From the NCBI GenBank assembly GCA_937927755.1, contig CALBDB010000050.1, forward strand, positions 1-39,923: a stretch of 39,923 bases of DNA. The letters run 5' to 3'. This document shows, in pieces, positions 39,693 through 39,923 of the stretch (position 1 is its first letter; each line of letters starts with the position of its first letter). Under the pieces are notes generated by a model, which saw nothing but the letters and a program-made list of their open reading frames with translations, had not been told where the DNA came from and ran no database searches. The translations under genes were made by a program, and so were the position numbers. Origin of the DNA: an uncultured Lysobacterales bacterium. Lineage in GTDB: Bacteria; Pseudomonadota; Gammaproteobacteria; Xanthomonadales; SZUA-36.

Positions 39693-39923
39693 TTCTACAC
39701 ACTCCTGTATCCGGAATACACCCTGTTGTTCAGAGTGACCAATTCCGCCCATGATAGTACAAACAGCAAAGACCAGTTCGCCCACATTGGCGGCGGGGAT
39801 CATGGGTATTGACGAGAAGGACGAGGCTTGAGCTTCTTTGCCGAACTCAAACGCTAATACGTGGTCCGCGTTGTCATCGCCTATATGGAGCGAATGAGAG
39901 CCTAATTATCGACGTCCGGAAAA

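Noticed and set aside
1-39923. CRISPR array, tRNA, rRNA or prophage
   Set aside because: I saw no regularly spaced repeats, no tRNA cloverleaf that I could support, no rRNA stretch and no integrase, capsid or terminase gene.

Overview
The window looks like a chromosomal segment of a heterotrophic, probably marine or sediment, gammaproteobacterium. The evidence is indirect: two large TonB-dependent receptors, TPR signalling proteins with TolB-like domains, a DUF5117-type metalloprotease, a perfect FNR/Anr-type palindrome, a Fur-type box and Shine-Dalgarno-led genes. A Woeseiaceae- or Steroidobacterales-like relative is my guess from gene style; no marker gene settles it. I found no rRNA, tRNA, CRISPR array, phage or intact transposase.

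Layout. 1-2.5 kb: secreted alpha/beta hydrolase with a TPR tail and a small DUF6713-like membrane protein (both minus). 2.5-8.1 kb: a complete mtrA-mtrB-mtrC operon (minus): periplasmic decaheme cytochrome, porin-like barrel with the CXXC motif, and OmcA/MtrC decaheme cytochrome. It ends in a strong intrinsic terminator, and a perfect FNR-type palindrome lies in its divergent upstream region. Together these genes predict an outer-membrane electron conduit. 8.5-13 kb (plus): TonB receptor followed by a membrane TPR protein. 13-17.8 kb (minus): CRTAC1-type FG-GAP protein, IorA-like 2Fe-2S subunit, IorB-like Mo hydroxylase subunit and an unknown secreted protein, tightly packed. The IorA gene appears to lack about 43 internal codons. 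17.9-20.3 kb (minus): LytTR regulator and two tandem secreted paralogues with a shared six-cysteine C-terminus. 20.6-23.2 kb (minus): TonB receptor behind a Fur-type box. 23.4-28.3 kb (plus): GNAT, CadC-like wHTH/TPR regulator, secreted beta-propeller, PTP-like phosphatase. 28.7-32.3 kb (plus): zinc metalloprotease and a secreted protein with a possible CotH/HipA-like fold. 32.3-35.5 kb (minus): YVTN-type propeller, then two DUF1538 membrane proteins translationally coupled to each other and followed by a PII-like protein. 36-39.7 kb: SixA-like phosphatase, GlxA-type regulator divergent from an OsmC protein, and arginine deiminase.

The gaps are not empty. A short sequence family (core GGGGTCAGRGTAAA) recurs at six intergenic places, sometimes as inverted pairs and twice beside truncated gene tails. 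One tail, at 28.34-28.45 kb, is about 90% identical by hand count to the 3' end of the PII-like gene 5 kb away; next to it is a fragment resembling the C-terminus of an M19 dipeptidase.

The strongest candidates for something new are: (i) the PII-like/DUF1538/DUF1538 unit as a putative PII-controlled membrane system; (ii) the Mtr operon whose MtrC carries an extra module between hemes 3 and 4 and has a poor lipobox; (iii) the shortened IorA; and (iv) the paired six-cysteine secreted proteins.
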